A stretch of DNA of 55,759 bases from an uncultured Bacilli bacterium (GTDB lineage Bacteria; Bacillota_I; Bacilli_A; RF39; UBA660): positions 1 to 55,759 of the forward strand of contig CALVJB010000004.1 of the NCBI GenBank assembly GCA_944332025.1, in the 5' to 3' direction. Below are positions 35,282-43,820 of this stretch, piece after piece. The position numbers and the translations under genes are program-made. Position 1 is the first letter of the stretch, and every line of letters begins with the position of its first letter. Under the pieces are notes generated by a model that was not told where the DNA came from, did not search any database, and worked only from the letters and a program-made list of their open reading frames with translations.

Positions 35282-36592
35282 TTACAAGTTTTTTTTCAAA
35301 ATTTGATTTAGTTCAACGGCATACTCCATAGGTAGTTCTTTTCTAAACTCTTCTAGGAAACCTAAAACGATTAATTCTTCACAAGATTCTTTAGGTATTC
35401 CTTTACTTTCAAGATAAAAAATATTAGCATCATTTATCTTAGAAACAGTCGCTTCATGTTCAATGGTACTTGTGTTATTAGAGACTATATTTGTAGGTAT
35501 AGTATCACTAATACTATCTTTATCTAGTATTAAAGTGTCGCATTTTATCATAGAGTAGGAGTTAGTGGCATCTTCTTTAATTTTAACATCACCTCTATAA
35601 GTGGCATTACCTCCACTTCTAGCGATACTTTTAGATATTATTTTACTATTTGTATTCTTACCTAGATGAATCATTCTAGCACCAGTATCTTGGATTTGAT
35701 TGTTACTTGCAACAGCGATACTAATACATGTACCTGTAGAATTGTCTCCTTTTAAAATGCAACAAGGATACTTCATAGTTAGTTTACTTCCAATATTACC
35801 ATCAATCCACTCCATAATACCGTTTTCTTCTACTAAAGCTCTTTTAGTAACTAGGTTATAAACATTAAGAGCCCAGTTTTGAATAGTTGTATAACGACAT
35901 TTACTATTCTTTCCAACATAGATTTCGACAACGGCAGCATGAAGTGAAGAAGTAGCATAAGTAGGAGCGGTACATCCTTCTATATAATGAAGCTCACTAT
36001 CATCATCAACAATGATTAAAGTTCTTTCAAATTGTCCCATTCCTTTACTATTTATTCTAAAGTAGCTTTGAAGTGGTCTATCTAATTTAGTATGAGGTGG
36101 TATATAGATAAAACTTCCTCCTGAGAAAACAGAACTATTTAAGGCTGCATATAAATTATCAGTATTTTTAACTATCTTACCAAAATACTTTTTTACAAGA
36201 AGAGGATATTCTTTAATAGCATTATCAATGGATGTAAAGATTACTTTTTTATCTGTAAGTTCTTTAAGCATATTATGATATATTACTTCACTTTCATATT
36301 GAACCCCCATACCAGCCATATATTGTTCGCTTTCAAGTACACCTAATTTATCTAATTCACTTTTAATTGGCTTCATAACTTTAGACCAGTCATCAGTTAA
36401 TTCATCAGTTGCACTCTTATAATAGATAATATCATCAAAGTTAAGTTTAAACTCAGGTCCAAAAGGTAATGTTTTATTCATCTTTTCAAAGTATTCATAT
36501 GATTTTATTCGATAATCTTTTACCCAAGTATCTTCTTTTTTATGAGTTGATATCTTTATTATATTATCTTTAGTTAGTCCTTTAATCTCCAC
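35282..36592 (-). CDS. sufB: Fe-S cluster scaffold SufB
   Basis: A 436-residue scaffold of the SufBCD complex, on which Fe-S clusters are built with sulfur from SufS via SufU. The family segments AALNSSVFSGGSFIYIPPHTKL, LHYIEGCTAP, and the late SNNTSTIEHEATVSKIND are present. The start is GTG, with AAAGGAGGT five bases before; it overlaps the sufU end by 11 bases. Last gene of the Suf operon, as in many Bacillota. Confidence 0.96.
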   Translation of the reverse strand: MEIKGLTKDNIIKISTHKKEDTWVKDYRIKSYEYFEKMNKTLPFGPEFKLNFDDIIYYKSATDELTDDWSKVMKPIKSELDKLGVLESEQYMAGMGVQYESEVIYHNMLKELTDKKVIFTSIDNAIKEYPLLVKKYFGKIVKNTDNLYAALNSSVFSGGSFIYIPPHTKLDRPLQSYFRINSKGMGQFERTLIIVDDDSELHYIEGCTAPTYATSSLHAAVVEIYVGKNSKCRYTTIQNWALNVYNLVTKRALVEENGIMEWIDGNIGSKLTMKYPCCILKGDNSTGTCISIAVASNNQIQDTGARMIHLGKNTNSKIISKSIARSGGNATYRGDVKIKEDATNSYSMIKCDTLILDKDSISDTIPTNIVSNNTSTIEHEATVSKINDANIFYLESKGIPKESCEELIVLGFLEEFRKELPMEYAVELNQILKKNL

Positions 36593-37013
36593 TTTCTACC
36601 TCCTTTAGAATCTTTTTAATTGTATCGACAGGAAGTAAAGCACAGTGTTTTCTATTAGGTTGCATATAGATAGTATCATAGGCCATAAGTTCACCTAATT
36701 TTTCTTCATCATAGTCTTTTTCATCTATTAAATGTTCATAGTTTTCTATTAAATCTTTAACATCACTAACACTCTTTCCTATTATCTTTCTTAAGAAAAT
36801 AGAGGTAGCAGAAGTTGAGATAGCACAAGCTTCTCCATCAAAGTTAGCATCTACTACCTTACCATCTTCTATTTTTAGTTCAATATCGATATTATCAATA
36901 CAAGATTCATTATTAGTATTCGCTTTTTTATATCCAGCTTCTCCTTTTAATCCTTTATGATAAGGATTATTATAATTATCTAATATTACTTCTCTTTTTA
37001 ATTCTCTATCCAT
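36582..37013 (-). CDS. sufU: Sulfur-transfer protein SufU
   Basis: A 143-residue zinc-binding IscU-like protein that accepts sulfur from SufS and passes it to SufB. Ligand cysteines C38 (ESCID), C63 (GEACAISTSATS) and C124 (RKHCALLP) are in place, and the insertion typical of SufU against IscU is present in the middle. AGGAGG precedes ATG. Lies between sufS (11 bp) and sufB (overlap). Confidence 0.95.
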   Translation of the reverse strand: MDRELKREVILDNYNNPYHKGLKGEAGYKKANTNNESCIDNIDIELKIEDGKVVDANFDGEACAISTSATSIFLRKIIGKSVSDVKDLIENYEHLIDEKDYDEEKLGELMAYDTIYMQPNRKHCALLPVDTIKKILKEVESGD

Positions 37014-37024
37014 AAATACTCCTC

Positions 37025-38230
37025 CTATAGTATTACTTTAAATAAATCATCAGACTTTTCTAATGCTTCAACAAGTTTATCTATTTCCTCTTTAGTATTA
37101 TAAAAGTATAAACTAATTCTACAAGTATTTTTAATATTTATTTCATCTTTTAAAATTTTGGCACAGTGATTACCTGCTCTTACACAGATGTTATAGTGAT
37201 CTAAGTAGATAGCAGTATCTTGACTAAATATTCCTTCTAGATTGAATGCTAGGATACCACTATCACTATTTTTATTATATAAAATTACTTTAGTATTACT
37301 TTCTAGTTTAGAAACAAGATATTTCTTTAGTTCCTTTTCATATTCATAAATTTTATTCATACCAATACTTTGTAAGTAATCAATTGCAGCGCCTAGTCCT
37401 ATTACTTCGGCGATAGGAGGAGTTCCTGCTTCAAATCTTGTAGGAATGCTTTTATATTCAACTTCTCCTGTTACTTCAAAGTATTGATTCATGCCACCAC
37501 CATACTCTATAGGCTTCATCTTTTCTAAATATTCTTCTTTAGCATAAAGTACCCCTACTCCTGTTGGTCCTAACATCTTATGACCTGAGAATGTTAAAAA
37601 GTCAATATCATCTTTAATAACATCTGTTTTCATATGAGGAACACTTTGGGCACCGTCTACTACTAATATTATGTTATGTTTATGAGCGATTTTACTTATT
37701 TCATTAATATCTCTTACATCTCCTACTACATTAGTAATACTTGCAATAGAGATTACTTTTGTCTTTTCTGTTATCGAAGTAATTAATGCTTCTAGAGTTA
37801 GTTCATGATTATCATTTAGAGGAATATAACTTATCTTTATATTTTTTATTTTAGATAGTTCTAACCAAGGTAAGACGTTTGAGGCATGTTCACTTTTAGT
37901 AAGTAGGACTTCATCTCCTTCATTTAAATAATCTTTCATAAAACCAAAGACTATCTTATTAAGAGAATCTGTTGCCCCACTAGTAAAAACTATCTCTTTA
38001 CTACTTTTAGCATTTATAAAGTCTTTTACTTTATCTCTAACCTTCTCATATTCTTCACTTGCTTTTAAAGATATTTTATAATCTCCTCTATGAATATTCG
38101 CTCCATAGTTATAGTAATAATCATTCATCGCTTCAACTACACATTTTGGTTTTAGAGTAGTCGCTCCATTATCAAAATATATTATGTTATTGTTTAAAAT
38201 AGGAAAATCTTCACGATTAATAATAATCAC
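37025..38230 (-). CDS. sufS: Cysteine desulfurase SufS
   Basis: A 401-residue PLP enzyme removing sulfur from cysteine. K218 (FSGHKMLGPTG) binds PLP and C356 (RAGNHCA) takes up the sulfur; numbering counts from GTG. The start is unclear. The only in-frame GTG (38230) lies inside the GGGAGGTG ribosome site, and no ATG, GTG or TTG follows until far inside. One of the ATT codons right after (ATTATTATT) at proper spacing may be the true start. The segment DFPILNNNIIYFDNGATT then agrees with the family start. Confidence 0.94.
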   Translation of the reverse strand: MIIINREDFPILNNNIIYFDNGATTLKPKCVVEAMNDYYYNYGANIHRGDYKISLKASEEYEKVRDKVKDFINAKSSKEIVFTSGATDSLNKIVFGFMKDYLNEGDEVLLTKSEHASNVLPWLELSKIKNIKISYIPLNDNHELTLEALITSITEKTKVISIASITNVVGDVRDINEISKIAHKHNIILVVDGAQSVPHMKTDVIKDDIDFLTFSGHKMLGPTGVGVLYAKEEYLEKMKPIEYGGGMNQYFEVTGEVEYKSIPTRFEAGTPPIAEVIGLGAAIDYLQSIGMNKIYEYEKELKKYLVSKLESNTKVILYNKNSDSGILAFNLEGIFSQDTAIYLDHYNICVRAGNHCAKILKDEINIKNTCRISLYFYNTKEEIDKLVEALEKSDDLFKVIL

Positions 38231-38244
38231 CTCCCTTGTGTACT

Positions 38245-38913
38245 TTACTTTCTTCCAAAAATATCTGGTGTACCACCAATAAATTCTATTTTTCCATCAT
38301 TATATACAACAGCTTGACTATCTTTTATGGCATATACTTTGAACTCATTATCTTCTAAAACTCTTTCAAAAAAGTCTTTAGTCCACTTTTTACGGTCTTC
38401 TCTCATGTAATGGGGAATTATATTGAAATCTACTAAGTTGAGTTCTTCATGAGTTTTAGCAAGTTCTTTATCTTGTGGATAACGTTCTTCCCAAAACTTC
38501 TTACTTGTAATTTTCTTGCCAAGAACAATTGAACCTGCTGATGTCCCCATTATAACTTTTGTATTACTTATATTCTTAATTATATCTATAGTATCAGTTT
38601 CTCTAAAAAGCTTTTCTAATAAATGTTGTTTGCCTCCAACTATATAAATTAAATCTGCCATGTTTAGACGTTTATTTATCTCTTCTTTGGTGTATGCTCT
38701 AAAGTTAATAAAATCTATAATACCACCAATATATTTTTCAATGTTAGATAATTCTTTTATTAACCATCTTTTATCTTTTGTACCATCAAGTCCTACATAG
38801 GCTTCATTAATTATAGCAATGTTTATTTCTTTTAGAGGCTTTCCTACTAATTTTTCTACTTCTTTAGCAATTTCGTCAGTAGTAAATCCTTGCGATGCTA
38901 AAACTAATTTCAA
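38245..38913 (-). CDS. Peptidase E-like (S51) protein inside the suf operon
   Basis: A 222-residue serine peptidase of the class-I glutamine amidotransferase-like fold. The nucleophile Ser lies in GTSAGS (about residue 125), with YIVGGKQH before and IPHY (His) after. Peptidase E cuts N-terminal Asp dipeptides; relatives include cyanophycinase. The start is TTG at 38913, seven bases after GAGGAGG; the GTG at 38922 lies in that site. It sits between sufD and sufS, and the sufD stop lies within its ribosome site. A place in the Suf operon is unusual and may be chance. Confidence 0.85.
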   Translation of the reverse strand: MKLVLASQGFTTDEIAKEVEKLVGKPLKEINIAIINEAYVGLDGTKDKRWLIKELSNIEKYIGGIIDFINFRAYTKEEINKRLNMADLIYIVGGKQHLLEKLFRETDTIDIIKNISNTKVIMGTSAGSIVLGKKITSKKFWEERYPQDKELAKTHEELNLVDFNIIPHYMREDRKKWTKDFFERVLEDNEFKVYAIKDSQAVVYNDGKIEFIGGTPDIFGRK

Positions 38914-38918
38914 TGTAA

Positions 38919-39590
38919 TCACCTCCTCGTTACTTTATCTAAAATATTATCAAGTACACTTTCATAATCAATTGGTAGTTCTACCACTTTCATAAAGCCA
39001 TTTAACAATAGATTAAAAGCTTCTTTTTTACTTATTCCCTTTGTTTCTAAATAGAATAATAATTTTTCATCAAAAGGTCCTGTGTAAGCGGAATGATTAG
39101 CAATAGAATCAAATTCATCTATAAAAAGATTTGGTTCTATTAAACTTTTTCCCTCATCTAAATTAATTATTCTACTAGATTGATTACATACTGAACCTAT
39201 CATACCTTTTTTAATATAACCATTAACACTAAACTTTAAATCTCCTTTACCATAACTAATTCCATGACATGTAACATTACTTGTTGTTTCTTTATTTTTA
39301 TGATAAACATTTACTTCATTAGTTATCTTTTTATCAGTAACAGTCATTTCATAAAAGTCTAGTTTAGCATTATTATAGATATTAATATTAACAGTAATAC
39401 TTTCCGTAGTAATATTATAAATAGTTGTAGAGTTTAATATATTGAAATCAACTTTTATATTATTTTTAGTTACAAGATATAGTTTTACATTATCACTTTC
39501 AATATTAATAGTAGTATCTTTATCTAGTTCTAATTTAAAGGTGCCTTCTTTACTAAAACTTTTAGCACTATCTAATAATATATTATTCAT
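38919..39590 (-). CDS. sufD: SufD, short form
   Basis: A SufB-like partner of SufB and SufC. Only about 223 residues (usual 400 or more), with the beta-helix part and the family C-terminus EPNLFIDEFDSIANHSAYTGPFDE and FYLETKGISKKEA. The N-terminal domain of full-length SufD is missing; nothing suggests a frameshift, so this is likely a compact natural form. The start is placed at the ATG at 39590, which overlaps the sufC stop by 8 bases; an upstream ATG at 39614 is possible. The conserved C-terminal His for Fe-S assembly (ANHSA) is kept. Confidence 0.88.
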   Translation of the reverse strand: MNNILLDSAKSFSKEGTFKLELDKDTTINIESDNVKLYLVTKNNIKVDFNILNSTTIYNITTESITVNINIYNNAKLDFYEMTVTDKKITNEVNVYHKNKETTSNVTCHGISYGKGDLKFSVNGYIKKGMIGSVCNQSSRIINLDEGKSLIEPNLFIDEFDSIANHSAYTGPFDEKLLFYLETKGISKKEAFNLLLNGFMKVVELPIDYESVLDNILDKVTRR

Positions 39591-40344
39591 AATTTTCACT
39601 AGGCTCCACTTCATTTACCCCGGTAAAACCTGTTTTTTCTATTTGTTTAGCAAGAGTAATATCTCCTGTTTTAACTATCTTACCATCTTTCATCTCATGA
39701 ACAAAGTCTGGTTTAATTAAATCTAGAACTCTACTATAGTGAGTAATAATTAGAACACTTGTATCTTTATTTTCTTTTAAGTAATCATTAATATTATTTG
39801 CAACTACTTTTAGACTATCTACATCTAATCCACTATCTAATTCATCTAAAATAATAAAACTAGGTGTTAAGACTTTTAGTCCTAAAACTTCATTTTTCTT
39901 TCTTTCTCCTCCTGATAAACCTTTATTAATAGATCTATGCATAGCATCTTTTGGTAGATTTAGGGAGTCTAATTCTTTTTTCATCTTAGTAATAAAAGAA
40001 TATAGATTAGTATCACTACCTCGTTCTTTTAGGGCAGTTCTTAGGGCTTCACTATTACTTACACCATCAATAATAGATGGATCTTGCATAAGTAGGTAAA
40101 TACCTAGTCTTGCTATTTCATCAGTTGTTAAATCATTTAGAGTCTTTCCATTATAAGTAATAGAACCACTTTCTATAACATAATCAGGATGATGCATTAT
40201 TGCTTTTGATAAAGTACTCTTTCCTACTCCATTAGGTCCCATAATAGCATGTATTTCTCCTTTATCAATAGTAAGAGAAAAATCTTTTAAAATCTCTTTA
40301 TCAGTATCTTTTATTTTTACATTTAACTTATCTATTTTAAACAT
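39583..40344 (-). CDS. sufC: SufC ATPase
   Basis: A 253-residue ABC-type ATPase driving the SufBCD scaffold. Walker A GPNGVGKST, signature LSGGERKKNE, Walker B FIILDELDSGLD and the switch His in VLIITHYSR are all present. GGGTG precedes ATG. First gene of the operon. Confidence 0.96.
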   Translation of the reverse strand: MFKIDKLNVKIKDTDKEILKDFSLTIDKGEIHAIMGPNGVGKSTLSKAIMHHPDYVIESGSITYNGKTLNDLTTDEIARLGIYLLMQDPSIIDGVSNSEALRTALKERGSDTNLYSFITKMKKELDSLNLPKDAMHRSINKGLSGGERKKNEVLGLKVLTPSFIILDELDSGLDVDSLKVVANNINDYLKENKDTSVLIITHYSRVLDLIKPDFVHEMKDGKIVKTGDITLAKQIEKTGFTGVNEVEPSENYE

Positions 40345-40365
40345 ATTATCACCCTTTCTAATTGT

Positions 40366-40393
40366 ATGATAAATTATATTATTAAATTGTCAA
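40366..40393 (-). promoter_or_regulatory. suf operon promoter
   Basis: Minus strand TTGACA (40388-40393), 16-bp spacer, TATCAT (40366-40371), about 20 bp before sufC. No riboswitch-like fold was seen in the short leader. Confidence 0.6.
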
Positions 40394-40493
40394 TATTTAT
40401 GTTAAAAGACATGCTTAGTATAACACATAATTGCTTATATTTAAAGGATTTGATAAAATAATAAATAGGAGATATAGAAAGATAGTGGTTTTT

Positions 40494-41153
40494 ATGTATA
40501 ACAAAAAAATGAATAAATTAATGATAGGACAAGCATTGCTTTTTGGACTTGTTATTATCTTTTTTGGAATTATTATTGTTAGAGAAAAAGTACCAAGTTT
40601 AAAGTCTAAAAATGTAGAAGAAGATATCAATACTTATTTTGAAGAGAATTATAATGATTTAGATGTATCTAAAGGAGATTTAAAATATAATAAAGACGAT
40701 AATAGTTATAGCATTACCTATTATGATAAAGATTATAAAGAGTTAAACTTTACTATTACATATTTAAATAATAAGATTACTGATAATTATAAAGATAACT
40801 ATGTAAAAGGAAAAGATGTTCTTAAAAGAGCAAGTAAAGATGTATTAGATAAGTATAAAGATATTTTTTCTAATACTAATTATGAAAATATAAAAGTAGA
40901 GTTTAAAGATTTAGATGAGTATAATAAAGCTGAAGTGGTGGATATTTTAGAAGGTAATATTTATAATACAGGTTATTACTCTGTTAGTTATTATGTTAAA
41001 GTAGATAGTTTAGATGAAGTTTATCTTAATAATTTAATTAATAGTTTTAATACTATTGCTGCTGATAATGGTTTGGTTACAAATAATTATAGTGTTACTT
41101 TTGATAATAATGGTATAATAAAGATAGTTGAAGGAGGAAATTTTAATGAATGA
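40494..41153 (+). CDS. Membrane-anchored extracytoplasmic protein
   Basis: About 219 residues: a basic start (MYNKKMNK), one membrane helix (about 9-29, MIGQALLFGLVIIFFGIIIV), then a hydrophilic outer domain rich in Asp, Asn and Tyr. No family recognised. The start is uncertain: ATG at 40494 has only a weak site, and a GTG nine bases before could also serve. It overlaps the HIT gene by 8 bases (ATGAATGA), so they are translated together. Confidence 0.65.
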   Translation: MYNKKMNKLMIGQALLFGLVIIFFGIIIVREKVPSLKSKNVEEDINTYFEENYNDLDVSKGDLKYNKDDNSYSITYYDKDYKELNFTITYLNNKITDNYKDNYVKGKDVLKRASKDVLDKYKDIFSNTNYENIKVEFKDLDEYNKAEVVDILEGNIYNTGYYSVSYYVKVDSLDEVYLNNLINSFNTIAADNGLVTNNYSVTFDNNGIIKIVEGGNFNE

Positions 41154-41544
41154 TTGTTTATTCTGTAAAATAATTAAAGGAGATATTCCATCTTATAAAG
41201 TCTATGAAGATGATAAAGTATTAGCTTTCTTAGATGTTAATCCTAATAGTGATGGTCATACTTTAGTAATACCTAAAGAACATTATGAAAATTTATTTGA
41301 GACACCTAATGAGTTAATTACTTATATGATAGATACTATTAAGACTCATATTTATCCTATATTAAAAGAGAAACTTAATATTGATGGTTTAACTATTTGT
41401 CAAAATAATTATTATGGACAAGATGTTAAACATTATCATATTCATTTAATACCAAGATATGATAGTGATAGTTTTAAATGTACTTATGATAGTAGTAAAG
41501 TTAGTGATATTAAAGATGTATATGAAAAGTTAAAAACTGAGTAG
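41146..41544 (+). CDS. hit: HIT-family nucleotide-binding hydrolase
   Basis: A 132-residue protein of the histidine-triad family: HYHIHLIPRY with H96, H98 and H100, and the starting CLFCKIIKGDIPSYKVYED with C4 and C7, which bind zinc in many HIT proteins. Family members cleave nucleoside phosphoramidates or dinucleotides such as Ap4A. AAGGAGG precedes the ATG at 41146; the longer frame at 41128 is rejected. Terminator follows directly. Confidence 0.93.
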   Translation: MNDCLFCKIIKGDIPSYKVYEDDKVLAFLDVNPNSDGHTLVIPKEHYENLFETPNELITYMIDTIKTHIYPILKEKLNIDGLTICQNNYYGQDVKHYHIHLIPRYDSDSFKCTYDSSKVSDIKDVYEKLKTE

Positions 41545-41568
41545 AATTTTTTTACTCAGTTTTATTCT
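41533..41568. terminator. Bidirectional terminator
   Basis: An 11-bp stem (41533-41543 with 41553-41563) between the convergent hit and ATPase genes, T-rich on both sides. Confidence 0.8.
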
Positions 41569-42764
41569 TCTAATAAAAAGTCTATAATATTTATTACTTC
41601 TATACCATCTATTTGTTTATTTTTTACATTATCCATTGTTAATATAACTTTCTTATAATTATCATTGATAGCAAGTAAAGACTTCTTTTCTCTTTCTTCT
41701 ACTTTTTCATCTAAAATACTTCTTGATACTTGATAGTATACTCTTTCGTTTGATTTAATGGCAATGAAATCAATTTCAATATTATCATACTTTCCCACAT
41801 AGACTTCATATCCTCTTCTTAGTAATTCTATATAAACTAAGTTTTCATAACTACTGCCACTATCATATGAAGAAGTACCATCTATTACATTTTTTAGACC
41901 ATTATCAACGAAATAATATTTTCCCTGTGTTTTTAATAATTGTTTTCCTTTTAATTCAAATCTAGGTACTCTATAGATGAAATATGCATTCTCTAACATT
42001 TTCAGATAGGCATCTACTGTTTCATTACTAATAGAACTACCATTTTTTTTCATAAACTCGGCAATAGAATTAGGAGTAGTTAAATTACCTATACATGAAG
42101 CCATATATTTTATTAAATTATCTAAAAATACTATATCTTTTATATTGTTTCTACTAATAACATCTTTCTTTAAAACAACCTCTTTTATATCATTTAAATA
42201 GTTAGTCATCAATTCTTCATTATCATTCATGTTAACTAACATTGGCAAACCACCAAATTTTAAGTATTTATCAAATTTTTCAAACTTTTCCTCATTATTT
42301 TTAAATGGGTATTCTTTGATAAACTCTTTAAAAGAGAATGGATATATCTTTATTGTTAAAACTCTACCTGCAAGTAATGTTGTAAGTTCACTTGATAAAA
42401 GATAAGCATTTGATCCTGTTATATAAATATCTGAATTAATATCTACTAATAAAGAATTAACTGCTTTTTCCCATTTATCTACATTTTGTACTTCATCTAA
42501 TAATATATATTTTTTGTTGTTATTTTTTACTTTCTCTTTTATATAGTTATATAAATCTTTATAATCTTTTATATCGTAAAATGTGGCACTTTCAAAATTC
42601 ATATATATTATATCTTCTTCATTTACTTTCTCAGTTATTAGATAGTCTTTATATTGTAATAATAAAGTACTCTTTCCACTTCTTCTTACTCCTGTAATTA
42701 CTTTTATTAAATTTAAGTCTTTCCCTGCTATTAATTGATTTAAGTATTTTTCTCTTACAAGCAT
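41562..42764 (-). CDS. DUF4143-type AAA ATPase no. 3, distant subgroup
   Basis: A 400-residue ATPase with Walker A GVRRSGKST (25-33), Walker B KYILLDEVQNVDKW, sensor-like ITGSNAYLLSSEL, and a C-terminal nuclease-like fold in which IEIDFIAI is followed by YYQVSRS, so the ExK of PD-(D/E)XK is changed. It is unlike no. 1 and no. 2 in Walker A and overall, and typical of the second, more common group. The start is ATG at 42764, seven bases after AGAGGTG. It has a single-gene promoter with a palindrome over its -35 box and no 23-bp repeats. Function unknown. Confidence 0.88.
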   Translation of the reverse strand: MLVREKYLNQLIAGKDLNLIKVITGVRRSGKSTLLLQYKDYLITEKVNEEDIIYMNFESATFYDIKDYKDLYNYIKEKVKNNNKKYILLDEVQNVDKWEKAVNSLLVDINSDIYITGSNAYLLSSELTTLLAGRVLTIKIYPFSFKEFIKEYPFKNNEEKFEKFDKYLKFGGLPMLVNMNDNEELMTNYLNDIKEVVLKKDVISRNNIKDIVFLDNLIKYMASCIGNLTTPNSIAEFMKKNGSSISNETVDAYLKMLENAYFIYRVPRFELKGKQLLKTQGKYYFVDNGLKNVIDGTSSYDSGSSYENLVYIELLRRGYEVYVGKYDNIEIDFIAIKSNERVYYQVSRSILDEKVEEREKKSLLAINDNYKKVILTMDNVKNKQIDGIEVINIIDFLLEE

Positions 42765-42783
42765 AAATATCACCTCTAGTATC

Positions 42784-42811
42784 ATTATACACTTTTTTCA
42801 GTATTTGTCAA
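42784..42811 (-). promoter_or_regulatory. Promoter of ATPase no. 3
   Basis: Minus strand TTGACA (42806-42811), 16-bp spacer, TATAAT (42784-42789). Confidence 0.8.
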
Positions 42812-42839
42812 AGTTTTACGGCTATAACCGTAAAACTTT
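42810..42839 (-). promoter_or_regulatory. Palindromic operator candidate at the ATPase no. 3 promoter
   Basis: Arms of 12 bp (42810-42821, AAAGTTTTACGG, with 42828-42839) and a 6-base centre. It overlaps the -35 box by two bases. It might also end the CmpB-like transcript from the right, but a protein-binding site is more likely given the place. Confidence 0.6.
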
Positions 42840-42867
42840 TTATTTTTCTATTTTTTGCGACTACAAA

Positions 42868-43368
42868 CTATTTTATGAAGAAACTAAAGATGAAATCAGT
42901 AATTATTAAAATTAAAAGAATGATAGAGATAAATTTAGGAATCTTTTCTATGAACTTATCTGTTATAGGTTTTACTACATATAAGAATATTAGACATGCT
43001 GTTCCCCATACTAGGCTTACTTCCAAAGATATATATTTACCAAAGTTATATTTCATGTCAGTATAATTCCAAAAACTTTTATGAAAAATAAACTCTGTTA
43101 AATGTCCCCCTATTAGTTCTATAATTGTTAATATTATTGTAACACTTATAAATAAGATAATTATTTTTTGCCATCTTTTTATTTTTAAATTATTAAATAT
43201 TAATCTTGTTAGAAAAATCATAATAATTACCCCAAAACCATAAATAGGCATCCATGGTCCATAAAAGGGATTACTAGTAAAATCTCCTGTTAATATTAAC
43301 CGTAATATATTTTCATAGATAAATCCTAAAATAGCGAAAAAAAGAAAATTATTTAAATAATAATACAT
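42868..43368 (-). CDS. CmpB-like putative ABC transporter permease family protein
   Basis: A 166-residue membrane protein with about five helices. Typical segments of the Pfam ABC_trans_CmpB family are seen: FYGPWMPIYGFGV, ELIGGHLTEFIFHKSFWNYTD, and GKYISLEVSLVWGTACL. The family name is by similarity; no ABC ATPase is near, and real transport is unproven. GAGTGTG precedes ATG. Confidence 0.8.
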   Translation of the reverse strand: MYYYLNNFLFFAILGFIYENILRLILTGDFTSNPFYGPWMPIYGFGVIIMIFLTRLIFNNLKIKRWQKIIILFISVTIILTIIELIGGHLTEFIFHKSFWNYTDMKYNFGKYISLEVSLVWGTACLIFLYVVKPITDKFIEKIPKFISIILLILIITDFIFSFFIK

Positions 43369-43423
43369 AGTATCACACTCTTTTCTATATTATTATTAAC
43401 AATTTTCTTTATATAATACAAAA

Positions 43424-43449
43424 AGAAACTCTAAAAAAGAGCTTCTTAA
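43424..43449 (-). terminator. Terminator of the 42-residue peptide gene
   Basis: A 9-bp stem with a G-U (43424-43432 with 43438-43446), then TTTTTG on the minus strand. Confidence 0.65.
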
Positions 43450-43578
43450 TTAATAACTCATGCAAGAACCTAAGATGATAGCTAGTAAGATATATAATAC
43501 AATTATAATTAGAAAACTATTTCTTGGTCTTGATGAACAGCAGCTTGTAGTTACTGTTTGATTATTTGAACAAGACAT
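43450..43578 (-). CDS. 42-residue YjcZ-like membrane micropeptide
   Basis: A tiny gene: a Cys/Ser-rich head (MSCSNNQTVTTSCCSSRPRN) and one hydrophobic helix, SFLIIIVLYILLAIILGSC. This is the pattern of the YjcZ-like sporulation micropeptides of Bacillota, which have a short polar start and a FxLIVVLFILLIIVG-type helix. AAAGGAGG precedes ATG; a terminator follows. It lies 22 bp after a second peptide of the same kind. Confidence 0.75.
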   Translation of the reverse strand: MSCSNNQTVTTSCCSSRPRNSFLIIIVLYILLAIILGSCMSY

Positions 43579-43600
43579 TTTTACACCTCCTTTTTATACC

Positions 43601-43681
43601 TTAGCAGACAGCACCTATTATAATAACTAGTAAGATAAATAATACTAATATAATAGCGCTGTTTGAATTACAATTACCCAT
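43601..43681 (-). CDS. 26-residue YjcZ-like micropeptide
   Basis: One of the shortest plausible genes here: MGNCNSNS followed by a single helix, AIILVLFILLVIIIGAVC. The helix matches YjcZ-family spore micropeptides closely. AGGAGG is placed seven bases before ATG (43681). It and the 42-residue gene form a pair, likely co-transcribed. Confidence 0.75.
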   Translation of the reverse strand: MGNCNSNSAIILVLFILLVIIIGAVC

Positions 43682-43762
43682 AACTTAATCCTCCTTTTTT
43701 CTAGTGTTCACATTATTCTATGGTAAATATTAAAAAAGTGTGATAAATTTGCTTTATTTTGT

Positions 43763-43791
43763 TTGCAAGTTAGGTAAGATAATGCTATGAT
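43763..43791 (+). promoter_or_regulatory. prsA promoter
   Basis: TTGCAA (43763-43768), 17-bp spacer, TATGAT (43786-43791), about 30 bp before the start. Confidence 0.65.
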
Positions 43792-43820
43792 ATTTATTGA
43801 ATTGATAAGGAGGAAATTAA

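Noticed and set aside
40415-40630. Minus-strand 71-residue frame opposite the gene at 40494
   Set aside because: No ribosome site, and it overlaps the signal-anchor codons of a better supported gene.
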